DNA of 13,702 bases from Chitinophagaceae bacterium (GCA_021323155.1 JAJTCI010000028.1:1-13702), one strand, 5' to 3'. Shown: positions 4,681 through 12,750, counted from the stretch's first letter. Numbers and translations: made by a program. Notes: generated by a model not told the origin, from the sequence alone.

Positions 4681-7482
4681 TTACTTCACCCGCATTGCTA
4701 TCTGGCGTCGCATCGATTCTGCCTTCGCGGAATTTCCCAGGTGCAGGTAGATGCTGTATAACGATTGAAGGATACCCGTATCGGCGGGATGATCCAGGTG
4801 ATAGTTCAAATAGAGTTCCTCCGCTGCGCGGTAGTTACCATCCGCCTGGTACGCGGCGCCCAGGGTATAGACCACCTCGCTGTTATTGGGATGCGCCTGC
4901 TGCACGGGCGCGAGAAGTTTGGTTGCTTTTGTTGGGACGTTGTTGCGCAGGTAAACGTCAGCCAGTCGCAAGGCGATGGAGATGTTCCCGAACCTTATTT
5001 TGTAGGCGGCTTCATAATGACTGGCAGCCACGGTAAAATTTTCCATCTCTGCATACAAAGCACCGAGGGCCAGGCGTAGGTCCGCATTGTTGGGTGATTT
5101 GGCCAGCTGGCTGCTGAGCAAGGAATCCGCCACGCGAAATTGTTTTACCTGTAATAGTTTATCCGCCACGGCGAGCGGTTCGCCGCGGAGATCGATGATC
5201 AAAGCCTCGTTCAACTCGTCGGACAGCGCGAGTGGTGCCGCCTGGAATTTAGGCGCTGCTCTTTCCGCGTTGCTGATGCGTACACGCGCGTTGTTACTAA
5301 ATGGATGATTGGCGTCGATGGTTAGTATACGCTTCGATAGCGAGATCGCTGTATCCAGGAACAGTTTGTTGCGGTTGCGCACGCCCTGGTTGTAATAGAG
5401 GATAGCGAAGTTGTGCAACACCAGGATGTTCGTGGGTTCGGCCTGTACCGCTTTGCTGTAACAGGCCCGGGCTTTGGCGTACTGTCTTACGTTCGGCTGG
5501 TTGTAAAAGTTCCCCTGGTTGATATATACCGCGGCGGACGTGGGTAGTGTTTCAACGGCGCGCTGGTGATAATACTCCGCTTCCAGGAGATTGTTGTCGT
5601 GGTTCGCTATTTCCGCTTTCTGCTGGTAAAAGATGGCGAGGTTGCCACGAATGTAAAGTGACTTGGGGTCCGATAACAGCGCCTTCTTAAAAAATCGTTC
5701 CGCCTGGTGTTGATTGCCTTTGTCCAGTGAAGACAACGCAAGGCTGTTGTAACCGGCGGCGAACTGTTCATGATCGTTCAGGCGGACGCGGTAGTAGATC
5801 GAAGCCTCGTCAAATTTCTTTAGTAGGAAAAACTGGTAACCCAGTTCAACGGCTACTTTATTATAAAGGCTTTCGCCTTCCATCGCTTTGATAAAACAGG
5901 ATTCCGCACGTTGCGCGTTGCCCGCTTTCAGGTGCAACATGGCGAGCAGGTGGAATAGGTGTGTGCCCGCCGTGTCGCGCGCAACTGCTCGTTCGGCCCA
6001 GGCGATGGCGCTGTCGAGCGGCGCTTTGCGGTTGCCGTCGAAATGACTGCGCGCTTTGAGGAACCAGAGTTTGGGTAGCAGGTTTTGAACGATGTTATGA
6101 TCACGCGATAAGAGGTCTACCGCTAATTGAAGATGGTCTGCGGCCGTAGTGAAATCCGCCACTGATTCTCTTACGATGTCCCTATAGAATCCGGCGTTCA
6201 ATTCATTGCTTTGTGCCTTCTTCTGGATGAGCTTTGTGTCAGCACCGAGCAGGTATAAAGTGATGACCGTCTTTGAAAAGTTGATCAGCTCCACGGCCAG
6301 CATTCTTCGTGCTTCATCAGTAAGTTCTGCCCCGGGGAACCGGCGCTTCAATTCATAGTAATGTGAAAGGGCAGACCTTTCCTCTTTTACTAAATGCTTT
6401 TTCCGCACCGCGTCCAGGAACTCATTAAAGAGTTTGGTGACCGCCACATCGTGGTTCCCTATGCCGGATCGTTTTGTTGAGATGATAAGTGCGTTGAGGT
6501 CCTTGTCCTCATCGATTAACGTATTATACAGGTTGTCGCCGGCAATCGATTGTACAAACCCTGGGTCGACGGAGAACAAGAGCTTTTTTTCAGCGCCGAG
6601 TCCTGAGAACTCCGGTGTTTGGCCCTCGCCAGTTCGTAAGTTCAAATGCTTTTCCGTGGCAGGCGGTACCATTTTTTTTGGGTAGCTGGCGAATTCATCG
6701 ATGCTGATCTTGCCATCGTTATTACCCATAACAGTGATGTCTGCTGCCCCGAGCCCACCCCTGACAAGGTAGTAGGTAAAGAATCCATGACCGCCCCCGA
6801 TCATCCGGGATTCATAGGCCACCGAGCCCCCACTGGTGGCATAAAGGTTATAAAAGCCTTTGGTCCTGATGATATCGCTTTCTTCTATGCCTGCGAGTTT
6901 TTGGGCTGTTTTCGAGGCAAAGGTATCGCTGGGTGAACTGGCGCGGCAAGCGTCGATGATCAGTACCACCTCGGCCTGGCGCTGCTCTACATAATACAGC
7001 AGGTACTTTCGGAGGTCCGACAGGTCCACGTTGCCATCGATCTTTTTGTTCTTTGGCCCGGTAACCAGTTTAGAATCGAAAGTGCAGAAGAAATAAGATT
7101 GGTTGTATTTATCGCCATGCCCGGAAAGGTAGAAAAACACCCGGTCGCCTGCTTTGATATCTTTCGAGTTCAACCAATCGATGCACCCGGCTTCGAGGTC
7201 TCCTGTTGTGGCCTGTTTGTCCAGGTAGGTTTGTATGTTGGTCGCCGGTACATTCCCGCCCGCGGGTGACATCAGGAAATTGCGGAAGAGCAGCGCGTCC
7301 TTCACCGCGAACTGGAGTTGCGGCAGCGTGTCGTATTTGTCTACGCCCACGATCACAGCGTAGGTGTTGCCGCGTATTTCTTCTGTGCGGGTGTTGGATT
7401 TGATGATAAGGCCCCGCGTGGAGTCTTGCGCGGATGATTGCAATGCGGTGATGAGCAGGAAAACCAGGGTGGCAGCTTTCAT
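4681..7482 (-). CDS. Exported caspase-like (peptidase C14) protein with TPR repeats
   Basis: This 933-residue protein begins with a Sec signal peptide (MKAATLVFLLITALQSSAQ, cleavage near 19), so it is predicted to act in the periplasm or outside the cell. Residues about 38-300 are a caspase-like fold: YAVIVGVDKYD (41-51), FFYLSGHGD (116-124) with catalytic His122, and VVLIIDACRAS (172-182) with catalytic Cys179. Within it, GNNDGKISIDEF (253-264) resembles an EF-hand loop, with N, D, G, I and E at positions 3, 5, 6, 8 and 12 but Met instead of Asp at position 1. A helical linker (320-440) leads to TPR-like repeats at about 440-735 and 765-930, with a short linker between. Caspase-like domains of this type (metacaspase/paracaspase clan CD) cut after basic or acidic residues; specificity cannot be read here. 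TPRs would bind a partner protein. It appears monocistronic; both flanks are repeat-filled spacers. No neighbour is an obvious substrate. Confidence 0.9.
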   Translation of the reverse strand: MKAATLVFLLITALQSSAQDSTRGLIIKSNTRTEEIRGNTYAVIVGVDKYDTLPQLQFAVKDALLFRNFLMSPAGGNVPATNIQTYLDKQATTGDLEAGCIDWLNSKDIKAGDRVFFYLSGHGDKYNQSYFFCTFDSKLVTGPKNKKIDGNVDLSDLRKYLLYYVEQRQAEVVLIIDACRASSPSDTFASKTAQKLAGIEESDIIRTKGFYNLYATSGGSVAYESRMIGGGHGFFTYYLVRGGLGAADITVMGNNDGKISIDEFASYPKKMVPPATEKHLNLRTGEGQTPEFSGLGAEKKLLFSVDPGFVQSIAGDNLYNTLIDEDKDLNALIISTKRSGIGNHDVAVTKLFNEFLDAVRKKHLVKEERSALSHYYELKRRFPGAELTDEARRMLAVELINFSKTVITLYLLGADTKLIQKKAQSNELNAGFYRDIVRESVADFTTAADHLQLAVDLLSRDHNIVQNLLPKLWFLKARSHFDGNRKAPLDSAIAWAERAVARDTAGTHLFHLLAMLHLKAGNAQRAESCFIKAMEGESLYNKVAVELGYQFFLLKKFDEASIYYRVRLNDHEQFAAGYNSLALSSLDKGNQHQAERFFKKALLSDPKSLYIRGNLAIFYQQKAEIANHDNNLLEAEYYHQRAVETLPTSAAVYINQGNFYNQPNVRQYAKARACYSKAVQAEPTNILVLHNFAILYYNQGVRNRNKLFLDTAISLSKRILTIDANHPFSNNARVRISNAERAAPKFQAAPLALSDELNEALIIDLRGEPLAVADKLLQVKQFRVADSLLSSQLAKSPNNADLRLALGALYAEMENFTVAASHYEAAYKIRFGNISIALRLADVYLRNNVPTKATKLLAPVQQAHPNNSEVVYTLGAAYQADGNYRAAEELYLNYHLDHPADTGILQSLYSIYLHLGNSAKAESMRRQIAMRVK

Positions 7483-7596
7483 GATAGTAATGTAGATAAT
7501 TCGTTTGGTTGGTGCAATACCGGGAAATACGGGTTTTTGTTAAGTGTGATGTATGAGGGAATTGTTTAACGTGTTGTTGGGAATTCTGCTGCTGTT

Positions 7597-7671
7597 TCTG
7601 CTGCGCAGAAGGATGGAAACGGATGACGCTGATGACGCGGATGGTCGCGCCTGCCCGACTGAACAGTCGGG
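7597..7671 (+). repeat. Mosaic repeat fragment with perfect 8-bp hairpin
   Basis: TGCTGCGCAGAAGGATGGAA is followed by GATGACGCTGATGACGCGGAT, matching the fragment at 2005-2059. It ends with CCCGACTG (7654-7661), AA, and CAGTCGGG (7664-7671), a perfect 8-bp stem with a 2-nt spacer. Confidence 0.7.
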
Positions 7672-7689
7672 GATTTATGCGGAGGGCGG

Positions 7690-7880
7690 ATGTCTTTGCT
7701 GCGCAAAGAGGGGGAACAGGCCTGCCTGCCGGTAGGAAGGGATGAGACGCCTGCCCGATTGGTTCAGGCGGGGATTTGGCTGATTTGTACGGATAGAAGT
7801 TGACTGGAAGTCTTTCGCCGTTGTTGGTCGCCTGACCAACAACTTTTAGATACCGGAGGCACCTACGGAGCCTTGTGAAA
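7690..7880 (+). repeat. Mosaic hairpin repeat, second long copy
   Basis: Modules are CTTTGC-TGC-GCAAAG (7694-7708); CCTGCCGGTAGGAAGG; CGCCTG (7748-7753) pairing with CAGGCG (7765-7770); GCTGATTTGTACGGA; GTTGTTGGTC (7820-7829) pairing with GACCAACAAC (7834-7843) around GCCT; and CACCTACGGAGCC. Compared with 4287-4445 it keeps module order but has about 20 extra bases between the GTACGGA module and the GTTGTTGGTC stem. Confidence 0.8.
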
Positions 7881-7904
7881 ACTCTATGGCTGTCTTGCTA
7901 TAGA

Positions 7905-8045
7905 CAGGAAGCTCCTTCGGAGCTGGGAGTTACCGTGTCTCTGAAGGCGGATGGGCGCGGATGGCCGTTGTTGGTCGCCCCTGGCCAGCCAAAGGCAGGC
8001 GGACCGACAACAGTTGTGGACGGGGTTGATTCTACGAAGCCAGGA
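7905..8045 (+). repeat. Mosaic hairpin repeat with enlarged loop
   Basis: AGCTCC-TTC-GGAGCT (7910-7924) is followed by GTGTCTCTGAAG, two GCGGAT units (7947-7952, 7957-7962), then GTTGTTGGTC (7967-7976) and GACCGACAAC (8002-8011). The loop of this last stem is 25 nt here, instead of 4 nt in the copies at 4395 and 7820. The GGAGCTGG...GTGTCTCT part matches 12932-12962. Confidence 0.75.
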
Positions 8046-8129
8046 AGGCCGACACGATCTACAACTTCCGACTAATAACTACTAACTCCTAATTGACGGC
8101 TGATGCATGTCGAACGGTAAATGCTTCCC

Positions 8130-8822
8130 TCACCACCCCTCTATGCCATCCCTGTACCCTCTGCCTATCGGGATGCTCGTTCCGTTAACATCCACTTCAT
8201 CAGCCGTATAGGAGTTGATCTTGCTCACCGAAACGATAAAGGAACGGTGGACGCGGCGGAATAGTTTGGGTGGCAGGAGTTCTTCGATCTCGTTCGTGCT
8301 CATCTTGGAGAGCAACTCGCCCCGCGTGGTGACGATGCGGATATATTCGCGCTGGCTCTCGATATAGAGGATGTCGGTGAAAAGCACCTTCACCTTTTTT
8401 TTCTGGACGTTCACGAAGATGAAGTCTTTCTCTCCCGCAGCGGATGGTGGCGCAACCGGTTGTTGCTGCACCGTACGCACTTTATTCACCGCTACAAGGA
8501 AGCGTTCGAACTCGAATGGCTTGAGCAGGTAATCGGTGACGTTCAGTTCGAAACCTTCGATGGCGTACTGGTGGTAAGCGGTGGTGATAATAACGGCTGG
8601 CGGATCGGCGAGTGTTTTGAGAAAGGCCATGCCCTTCAGCTTCGGCAAATGGATGTCGAGGAACATGAGGTCCGTCTTATTACTTCTTAAGAACTCCATG
8701 GCCAGTATGGCGTCTTTGAATGTGCCCTGCAGTTCCAGGAAAGGCACCTGCGCGATATAATCTCCCAGCACCTTTGCCGCCAGCGGCTCGTCTTCCACTA
8801 TGATGCACCTGAGTTTAGACAT
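8130..8822 (-). CDS. LytTR-family response regulator
   Basis: This 230-residue protein has a receiver domain at 3-120 with acidic residues E10/D11, phosphoacceptor D56 (LMFLDIHLP), T80/T81 and K101 (LLKPFE). A short linker (118-131, Gln/Pro/Ala-rich) leads to a LytTR DNA-binding domain at about 132-230 (FIFVNVQKKKVKVLFTDILYIES, then FRRVHRSFIVSVSKINSY). All key residues are intact. It should be phosphorylated by the kinase encoded immediately upstream. Its ATG at 8822 overlaps the last 8 bp of the kinase gene (ATGTCTAA), so translation is probably coupled. LytTR proteins bind pairs of about 9-bp direct repeats 12 bp apart; such a pair is present upstream of the operon (9901-9930), which suggests autoregulation (inference). 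Confidence 0.95.
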   Translation of the reverse strand: MSKLRCIIVEDEPLAAKVLGDYIAQVPFLELQGTFKDAILAMEFLRSNKTDLMFLDIHLPKLKGMAFLKTLADPPAVIITTAYHQYAIEGFELNVTDYLLKPFEFERFLVAVNKVRTVQQQPVAPPSAAGEKDFIFVNVQKKKVKVLFTDILYIESQREYIRIVTTRGELLSKMSTNEIEELLPPKLFRRVHRSFIVSVSKINSYTADEVDVNGTSIPIGRGYRDGIEGW

Positions 8823-9858
8823 GACTGGTGAGATTGATCTTTAATACCGCGGTAAATACACCATCGCCCTGGTGTACCGTAAGGTCGTAATCTTTATACA
8901 ATAACTGCAATTGGCGGCGCAGGTTGGAGAGGCCGATGTTCTCTGTCACCTCAGCCGGCGCAGTCTCACTTGGGTTCTTTACTTCGAACAACAGTTGCCG
9001 TCCGTTGACGGAAAGCCGGATATCGATATAGGGTTGTCCCCTGGTTTCTGAAACGCCATGCTTAAAAGCGTTCTCTACCAGCGGCATGAGCAGGAGTGGC
9101 GGGATGGACTGCCGCGGCTCTTCCACGTCGTGGCTGAAGCGAATGCGGAGTGAATCGTCGTAGCGCAGCTTCTCCAGTTCGATATAGTCGCCTATGATCT
9201 TTATCTCGTCCTCGATGGGAATATAATCACCACCTGTCTCATATAACATAAAGCGTAGGATCTTGGACAAGCGCAGGATGGACTCCGGCGCGCGGTCACT
9301 TTTATCACGCGTGAGCGAATAGATATTGTTGAGGGTATTGAAAAGGAAATGCGGGTTGGTCTGCGATTTCAGGAAGCTGAGTTCGGCCTGCTGTTTTTCG
9401 ATACGCAGCTGCTGCGTGGCCTGTTTTAATTTATAGTAGAGATAAATATGCCTTGCCGTGCCGATGAAGAACAGGGTCATTACACTAAAAGCCATCTGCT
9501 CACCCGCCAGCGCGGTAGGAGAGAAGTGTTTCGTCAACAACGAGGTGTAGATATTCAAACCGATTCCCAGATGGCGCCATCCCGACAATCCCCATGAGTA
9601 CAGCATCGAGTATACAAACACCAGGAGGAAACCGATGAGGAAATTGCTGACCAGGTGCTTCCGCTTCCGCATGATGAAGGGAACGGCGTATTCAAAAAGT
9701 GAATAATGCAGGGGCACTACGTACAGCAGCCGCCAGGTGTCGTTGATGGTTCTTTCAATGAACGTGTCTTCGTAAGTGGTGCCATGGTGGAGCGCACGGA
9801 AGAAGAAAAACCCGAGGGTGGTGAAGAAGTAGAGTTTGAAGTTTTTTGAGTTGACCAT
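8815..9858 (-). CDS. LytS/AlgZ-type sensor histidine kinase (His_kinase family)
   Basis: This 347-residue membrane kinase has about four transmembrane segments (roughly 8-22, 44-63, 70-92, 120-142), with almost no extracytoplasmic loop sequence. A cytoplasmic coiled coil (144-165) follows. The His_kinase motif is QTNPHFLFNTLNNIYSL (167-183), with phosphoacceptor H170. The ATPase part has the N-box LLLMPLVENAFKHG (255-268, N263) and a G-box NIGLSNLRRQLQLL (307-320). This short-loop architecture is the common partner of LytTR regulators in Bacteroidota. The signal is unknown; the small loops suggest sensing within or near the membrane. It is the first gene of a two-gene operon with the regulator and is divergent from the beta-barrel gene at 10152. 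Confidence 0.95.
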   Translation of the reverse strand: MVNSKNFKLYFFTTLGFFFFRALHHGTTYEDTFIERTINDTWRLLYVVPLHYSLFEYAVPFIMRKRKHLVSNFLIGFLLVFVYSMLYSWGLSGWRHLGIGLNIYTSLLTKHFSPTALAGEQMAFSVMTLFFIGTARHIYLYYKLKQATQQLRIEKQQAELSFLKSQTNPHFLFNTLNNIYSLTRDKSDRAPESILRLSKILRFMLYETGGDYIPIEDEIKIIGDYIELEKLRYDDSLRIRFSHDVEEPRQSIPPLLLMPLVENAFKHGVSETRGQPYIDIRLSVNGRQLLFEVKNPSETAPAEVTENIGLSNLRRQLQLLYKDYDLTVHQGDGVFTAVLKINLTSHV

Positions 9859-9900
9859 GCGAAGGGTAAATATCGGGGAATTCCGGTGGAGGAGGGGGTG

Positions 9901-9930
9901 GGGTCTATGGAAGGAGGTTTTGGGTCTACG
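9901..9930 (-). promoter_or_regulatory. Putative LytTR operator: two 9-bp direct repeats
   Basis: GGGTCTATG (9901-9909) and GGGTCTACG (9922-9930) are direct repeats with a 12-bp spacer, a 21-bp start-to-start distance, or two helical turns. This is the geometry known for LytTR regulators such as AgrA. Read along the kinase gene, the sites are CGTAGACCC then CATAGACCC, ending 43 nt before the kinase ATG. The base sequence is not the AgrA consensus, so the assignment rests on spacing and context. Confidence 0.6.
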
Positions 9931-10004
9931 AATGGGGATTATTAGTCATGGAGTCATTGGCCAGGAAGTCAGGAAGGAAGTGTGCCAAGTTGACTAACTG
10001 GCTG

Positions 10005-10036
10005 TATGACCTATTGACTTTATGACCCATTGACCT
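10005..10036 (+). repeat. 16-bp tandem duplication
   Basis: TATGACCTATTGACTT (10005-10020) is followed at once by TATGACCCATTGACCT (10021-10036), with two differences. The preceding sequence (9944-10004) contains related GTCAT/AGTCA pieces, so it may be simple-repeat expansion and not an operator. Confidence 0.75.
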
Positions 10037-10070
10037 CCCATAATGTTTTGGTATACGATTCCCTGCTATC

Positions 10071-10080
10071 CGTAGACCCA
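10071..10080 (+). promoter_or_regulatory. Putative LytTR site upstream of beta-barrel gene
   Basis: CGTAGACCCA is the exact 10-bp reverse complement of TGGGTCTACG at 9921-9930, so each copy points toward the gene it precedes. It starts 81 nt before the ATG at 10152. At the expected 21-bp partner position (10050-10058), GGTATACGA matches only 5 of 9 bases, so the second half-site is weak or absent. Confidence 0.5.
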
Positions 10081-10151
10081 CCGCATTTTGAAGTGCCTGC
10101 CCTCGCTAATGTTGCTGAGCAATCACAGTTGCACATTCACAAAAAAATAAA

Positions 10152-12596
10152 ATGAAAGCTATGAAACCTCTATTACTCCTTTTATCCCTCGCGCTGGCGG
10201 CCTTTGCACATGCGCAACAGGTGAGCGGTGTGGCGAAAGACGAAAGCGGCACGGCACTCGCCGGCGCTACGGTGAGCCTTATAAAAGATACCTCTGTTGT
10301 TAAACTAGCGGTGACTGGTGCCAATGGCGCTTATGTTTTCTCCGGCTTCAAGCCAGGGAATTATAAAGTACAATTGAGCCACATCGGTTACCAGCCTGTT
10401 GCTTCTGCAATCTTTAACTGGAGCGGGAATGATATCGTGGTCCCAGAGCTGCGCGCCACCAAACTAGCTGCCAACCTGGCGAGTGTAACGGTGGTGGCGA
10501 GGAAACCACTGGTGGAAGTAAAAGCGGACAAGATGGTCCTGAACGTGGAAGGAACCATTAACGCGATGGGCACTAACGCTTTCGAGTTACTGCGGAAATC
10601 GCCCGGTGTGTTGATGGACAGGGATGACAACATCAGCCTTGCCGGCAAGAACGGCATACAGGTATATGTTGACGGCCGGCCGAATCCATTGTCAGGGCAG
10701 GACCTTGCCACTTATCTCAAGAGCCTGCAGTCTTCGCAGGTGGAAGCCATCGAGATCATCACCAATCCTTCCGCGCGCTATGACGCGGCGGGTAACGCAG
10801 GTATCATCAATATCCGCCTGGTGAAGAACAAATCACTCGGCGCAAACGGGTCGGTGAACGCGGGATGGAATATCGCGAAGCACGCGCAGTATAATGGGGG
10901 AGCCTCGCTCAACTACCGCAACAAGCAGGTGAATATCTACAGCAACTACAGCTTCAGTTACGCGCCCAACCAGCAACACATCAACCTGCGCAGGACGGTC
11001 CTCGACAGCGTGTTCGATCAAACAGGCGGCATCTTCGACAGGAGAAGGACACATAATATCAAAGCGGGTGCTGACTGGTTCGTCAATAAAAGAAGCACCA
11101 TCGGTATCATGGTGAACGCGATGCTGGCATCACCCGAATCGAATTCGTTCAGCAGGATCGGTATATCCAAAGAGAACACCCCGACAGACCGCATACTGGT
11201 GGCGGATAATAATACCGGCATGAAAAGAAACAACACCAATGTAAATCTCAACTATACCTACACCGGCGCGAAAGGCGCGGTGTTTAGTTTGAATGCGGAC
11301 CGTGGCGCGTATGACCTCAACAGTGACCAGTACCAGCGCAACTATTATTACGATGCGGCCGGGCAGGTATTGCAAAGCAGCATCATCTACCACATGGTGT
11401 CACCAGCGAAGATCAGTATCAACTCGGTGAAGGCCGATTACGAACAAGGCTTCCTCAAAGGGAAACTGGGCTTTGGTGCCAAGACTGCCTGGGTGGAGAC
11501 GGACAACGATTTCCAGCGGTACGATGTATCCACTTCCGGTGAAGCATTAGACAAAGACCGCAGCAATCATTTCGCTTACAAAGAGAACATCCATGCCGCC
11601 TATGTGAATTACAACCGCCAGTACAAAGGCGTGATGGTGCAGGCAGGACTGCGCGCGGAGAATACGGTCACCGCTGGCATGTCGAAAGGACTTAAGTTCA
11701 ACGGCACGTCTTACGAAAGCAGTGTCTCAGGTTTCGACAGGAACTATATTGACCTGTTCCCCAGCGCGGCCGTCACCCTGAACAAGAATCCCAAACGCCA
11801 ATGGGGGCTTACTTACAGCAGGCGCATTGATCGTCCCGCTTACAAAGACCTCAACCCTTTCGAGTTCAAGCTGGACGAGTACACATTTATGAAAGGCAAC
11901 GTGAACCTGCGCCCGCAATACACCAACAGCATCGGCGTGTCGCACACGCGCAATTTCAAACTGAACATGGGCCTCAACTACAGCCATGTGTCGGACATGT
12001 TCACGCAGCTGATGGATACCACGGAGAAATCAAAAGCGTTCATGTCGAAGCGCAACCTCGCAACGCAGGACGTGATGAGCTTCAGTATCAGTTATCCTTT
12101 TATGTATAAATCATACACCCTGTTCACCAGCGTGAATGGTAACTATTCAAAGTACAAAGCCGACTTCGGTGCCGGCAGACAGGTAGACCTCGACGCTTTC
12201 GGTCTGAACGTCTTCGTGCAGAACAGCCTGAAGTTCGCGAAGACCTGGACGGCGGAACTGAGCGGGTTCTATAACGCGCCCACGGTGTACCAGGGCAGCA
12301 TGAAGGGCAAGAGCATGTACAACGTTGACGTGGGTATCTCGAAAACCTGTCTCCAGGGACGCGCAACGATCAAAGCTTCCGTGAGTGATATTTTTTACAG
12401 CATGAAGTTCAGGGCGTCTTCCGATTTCGCAGGACAGGTGATGGATTTCAACTTCAGGCAGGAGAGCAGGCAGTTCAAGCTGGCGATGAGTTTTAGGTTT
12501 GGGAAGACGGGTGTGAAGCCGGCGAAGCAAAGGACGACGGGCGCGGAGGATGAGATGAAAAGAGTGCAGCAGGGTGGGGGGATGATGGGGAACTGA
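10152..12596 (+). CDS. Outer-membrane beta-barrel protein with CarboxypepD-like and plug domains (OMP_b-brl_3 type)
   Basis: This 814-residue protein starts with a signal peptide (MKPLLLLLSLALAAFAHAQ). ATGs at 10152 and 10161 are both in frame; both keep the signal peptide and the choice is open. Residues 24-105 are a carboxypeptidase regulatory-like domain (VSGVAKDESGTALAGATVSL; GNYKVQLSHIGYQP). Residues 120-226 are a TonB-receptor plug (FELLRKSPGVLMDRDDNISL, GIQVYVDGRPNPLSGQDL, IEIITNPSARYDAAGNAGI), followed by a beta barrel of about 560 residues ending near FKLAMSFRFGKT. A 28-residue soluble tail (rich in Lys, Arg and Gly) follows. This matches the OMP_b-brl_3/TonB-receptor-like family of Bacteroidota. 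It lacks SusC features and no SusD partner follows, so nutrient uptake via a Sus pair is unlikely. The substrate is unknown. It is divergent from a LytTR kinase/regulator operon, which probably controls it. Confidence 0.93.
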   Translation: MKAMKPLLLLLSLALAAFAHAQQVSGVAKDESGTALAGATVSLIKDTSVVKLAVTGANGAYVFSGFKPGNYKVQLSHIGYQPVASAIFNWSGNDIVVPELRATKLAANLASVTVVARKPLVEVKADKMVLNVEGTINAMGTNAFELLRKSPGVLMDRDDNISLAGKNGIQVYVDGRPNPLSGQDLATYLKSLQSSQVEAIEIITNPSARYDAAGNAGIINIRLVKNKSLGANGSVNAGWNIAKHAQYNGGASLNYRNKQVNIYSNYSFSYAPNQQHINLRRTVLDSVFDQTGGIFDRRRTHNIKAGADWFVNKRSTIGIMVNAMLASPESNSFSRIGISKENTPTDRILVADNNTGMKRNNTNVNLNYTYTGAKGAVFSLNADRGAYDLNSDQYQRNYYYDAAGQVLQSSIIYHMVSPAKISINSVKADYEQGFLKGKLGFGAKTAWVETDNDFQRYDVSTSGEALDKDRSNHFAYKENIHAAYVNYNRQYKGVMVQAGLRAENTVTAGMSKGLKFNGTSYESSVSGFDRNYIDLFPSAAVTLNKNPKRQWGLTYSRRIDRPAYKDLNPFEFKLDEYTFMKGNVNLRPQYTNSIGVSHTRNFKLNMGLNYSHVSDMFTQLMDTTEKSKAFMSKRNLATQDVMSFSISYPFMYKSYTLFTSVNGNYSKYKADFGAGRQVDLDAFGLNVFVQNSLKFAKTWTAELSGFYNAPTVYQGSMKGKSMYNVDVGISKTCLQGRATIKASVSDIFYSMKFRASSDFAGQVMDFNFRQESRQFKLAMSFRFGKTGVKPAKQRTTGAEDEMKRVQQGGGMMGN

Positions 12597-12599
12597 GGG

Positions 12600-12614
12600 C
12601 TCTGCTGCGCAGAG
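12600..12614 (+). repeat. Hairpin just after the beta-barrel gene
   Basis: CTCTGC (12600-12605) pairs with GCAGAG (12609-12614) around TGC, starting 4 nt past the stop. It belongs to the CTTTGC-TGC-GCAAAG module of the mosaic repeat family (compare 7694-7708). There is no T-tract, so it is not an intrinsic terminator on its own. Confidence 0.7.
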
Positions 12615-12750
12615 AGGTTTCACGCAAAGTGGCAAAGGGACAAAGTGCATACAGTAAGGTGGGGGATGATCTACGCTGATTGAATAGGCACGGTACCACT
12701 GAAATATTTTTTGTGCGGGTATGATGAAAGTTATGCTCGTGTGCATTTAC

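Larger units (their letters stand above)
7483..8129. other. Intergenic region filled with mosaic repeats, no gene
   Basis: This 647-bp spacer lies upstream of the caspase-like gene and downstream of the regulator gene, both on the minus strand. It holds at least three successive pieces of the mosaic hairpin repeat (7597-7671, 7690-7880, 7905-8045), then an AT-rich simple stretch (CTAATAACTACTAACTCC at 8073-8090). The promoter of the caspase-like gene should lie near 7483-7560. No clear Bacteroidota promoter was found there. No terminator for the regulator gene was found. Confidence 0.65.
9859..10151. promoter_or_regulatory. Shared divergent control region of kinase/regulator operon and beta-barrel gene
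   Basis: This 293-bp region lies between two divergent transcription units and must hold both promoters. It contains the GGGTCTAYG motif three times (9901-9909, 9922-9930, and inverted as CGTAGACCC at 10071-10079) and a 16-bp tandem duplication (10005-10036). No clear TTG/TAnnTTTG promoter could be fixed on either side. The sequence AAAAAAATAAA just before the start at 10152 is AT-rich, as is usual upstream of Bacteroidota start codons, in place of a Shine-Dalgarno site. Confidence 0.65.

Noticed and set aside
4681..7482. Type III-E CRISPR-associated caspase (Craspase) or defence CHAT protein
   Set aside because: The protein has a signal peptide and no neighbouring effector or CRISPR genes. 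The TPR tail alone is not evidence for that role.
10152..12596. SusC of a polysaccharide-utilisation locus
   Set aside because: There is no SusD-like gene next to it, and the plug motifs (ITNPSARYDAAGNAG) fit the OMP_b-brl_3 group better.
12147..12746. 199-residue frame on the minus strand over the 3' end of the beta-barrel gene
   Set aside because: It lies antisense to the strongly supported barrel gene, and its sequence is His/Pro/Ser-rich and low in complexity with no domain pattern. It is an out-of-frame shadow.
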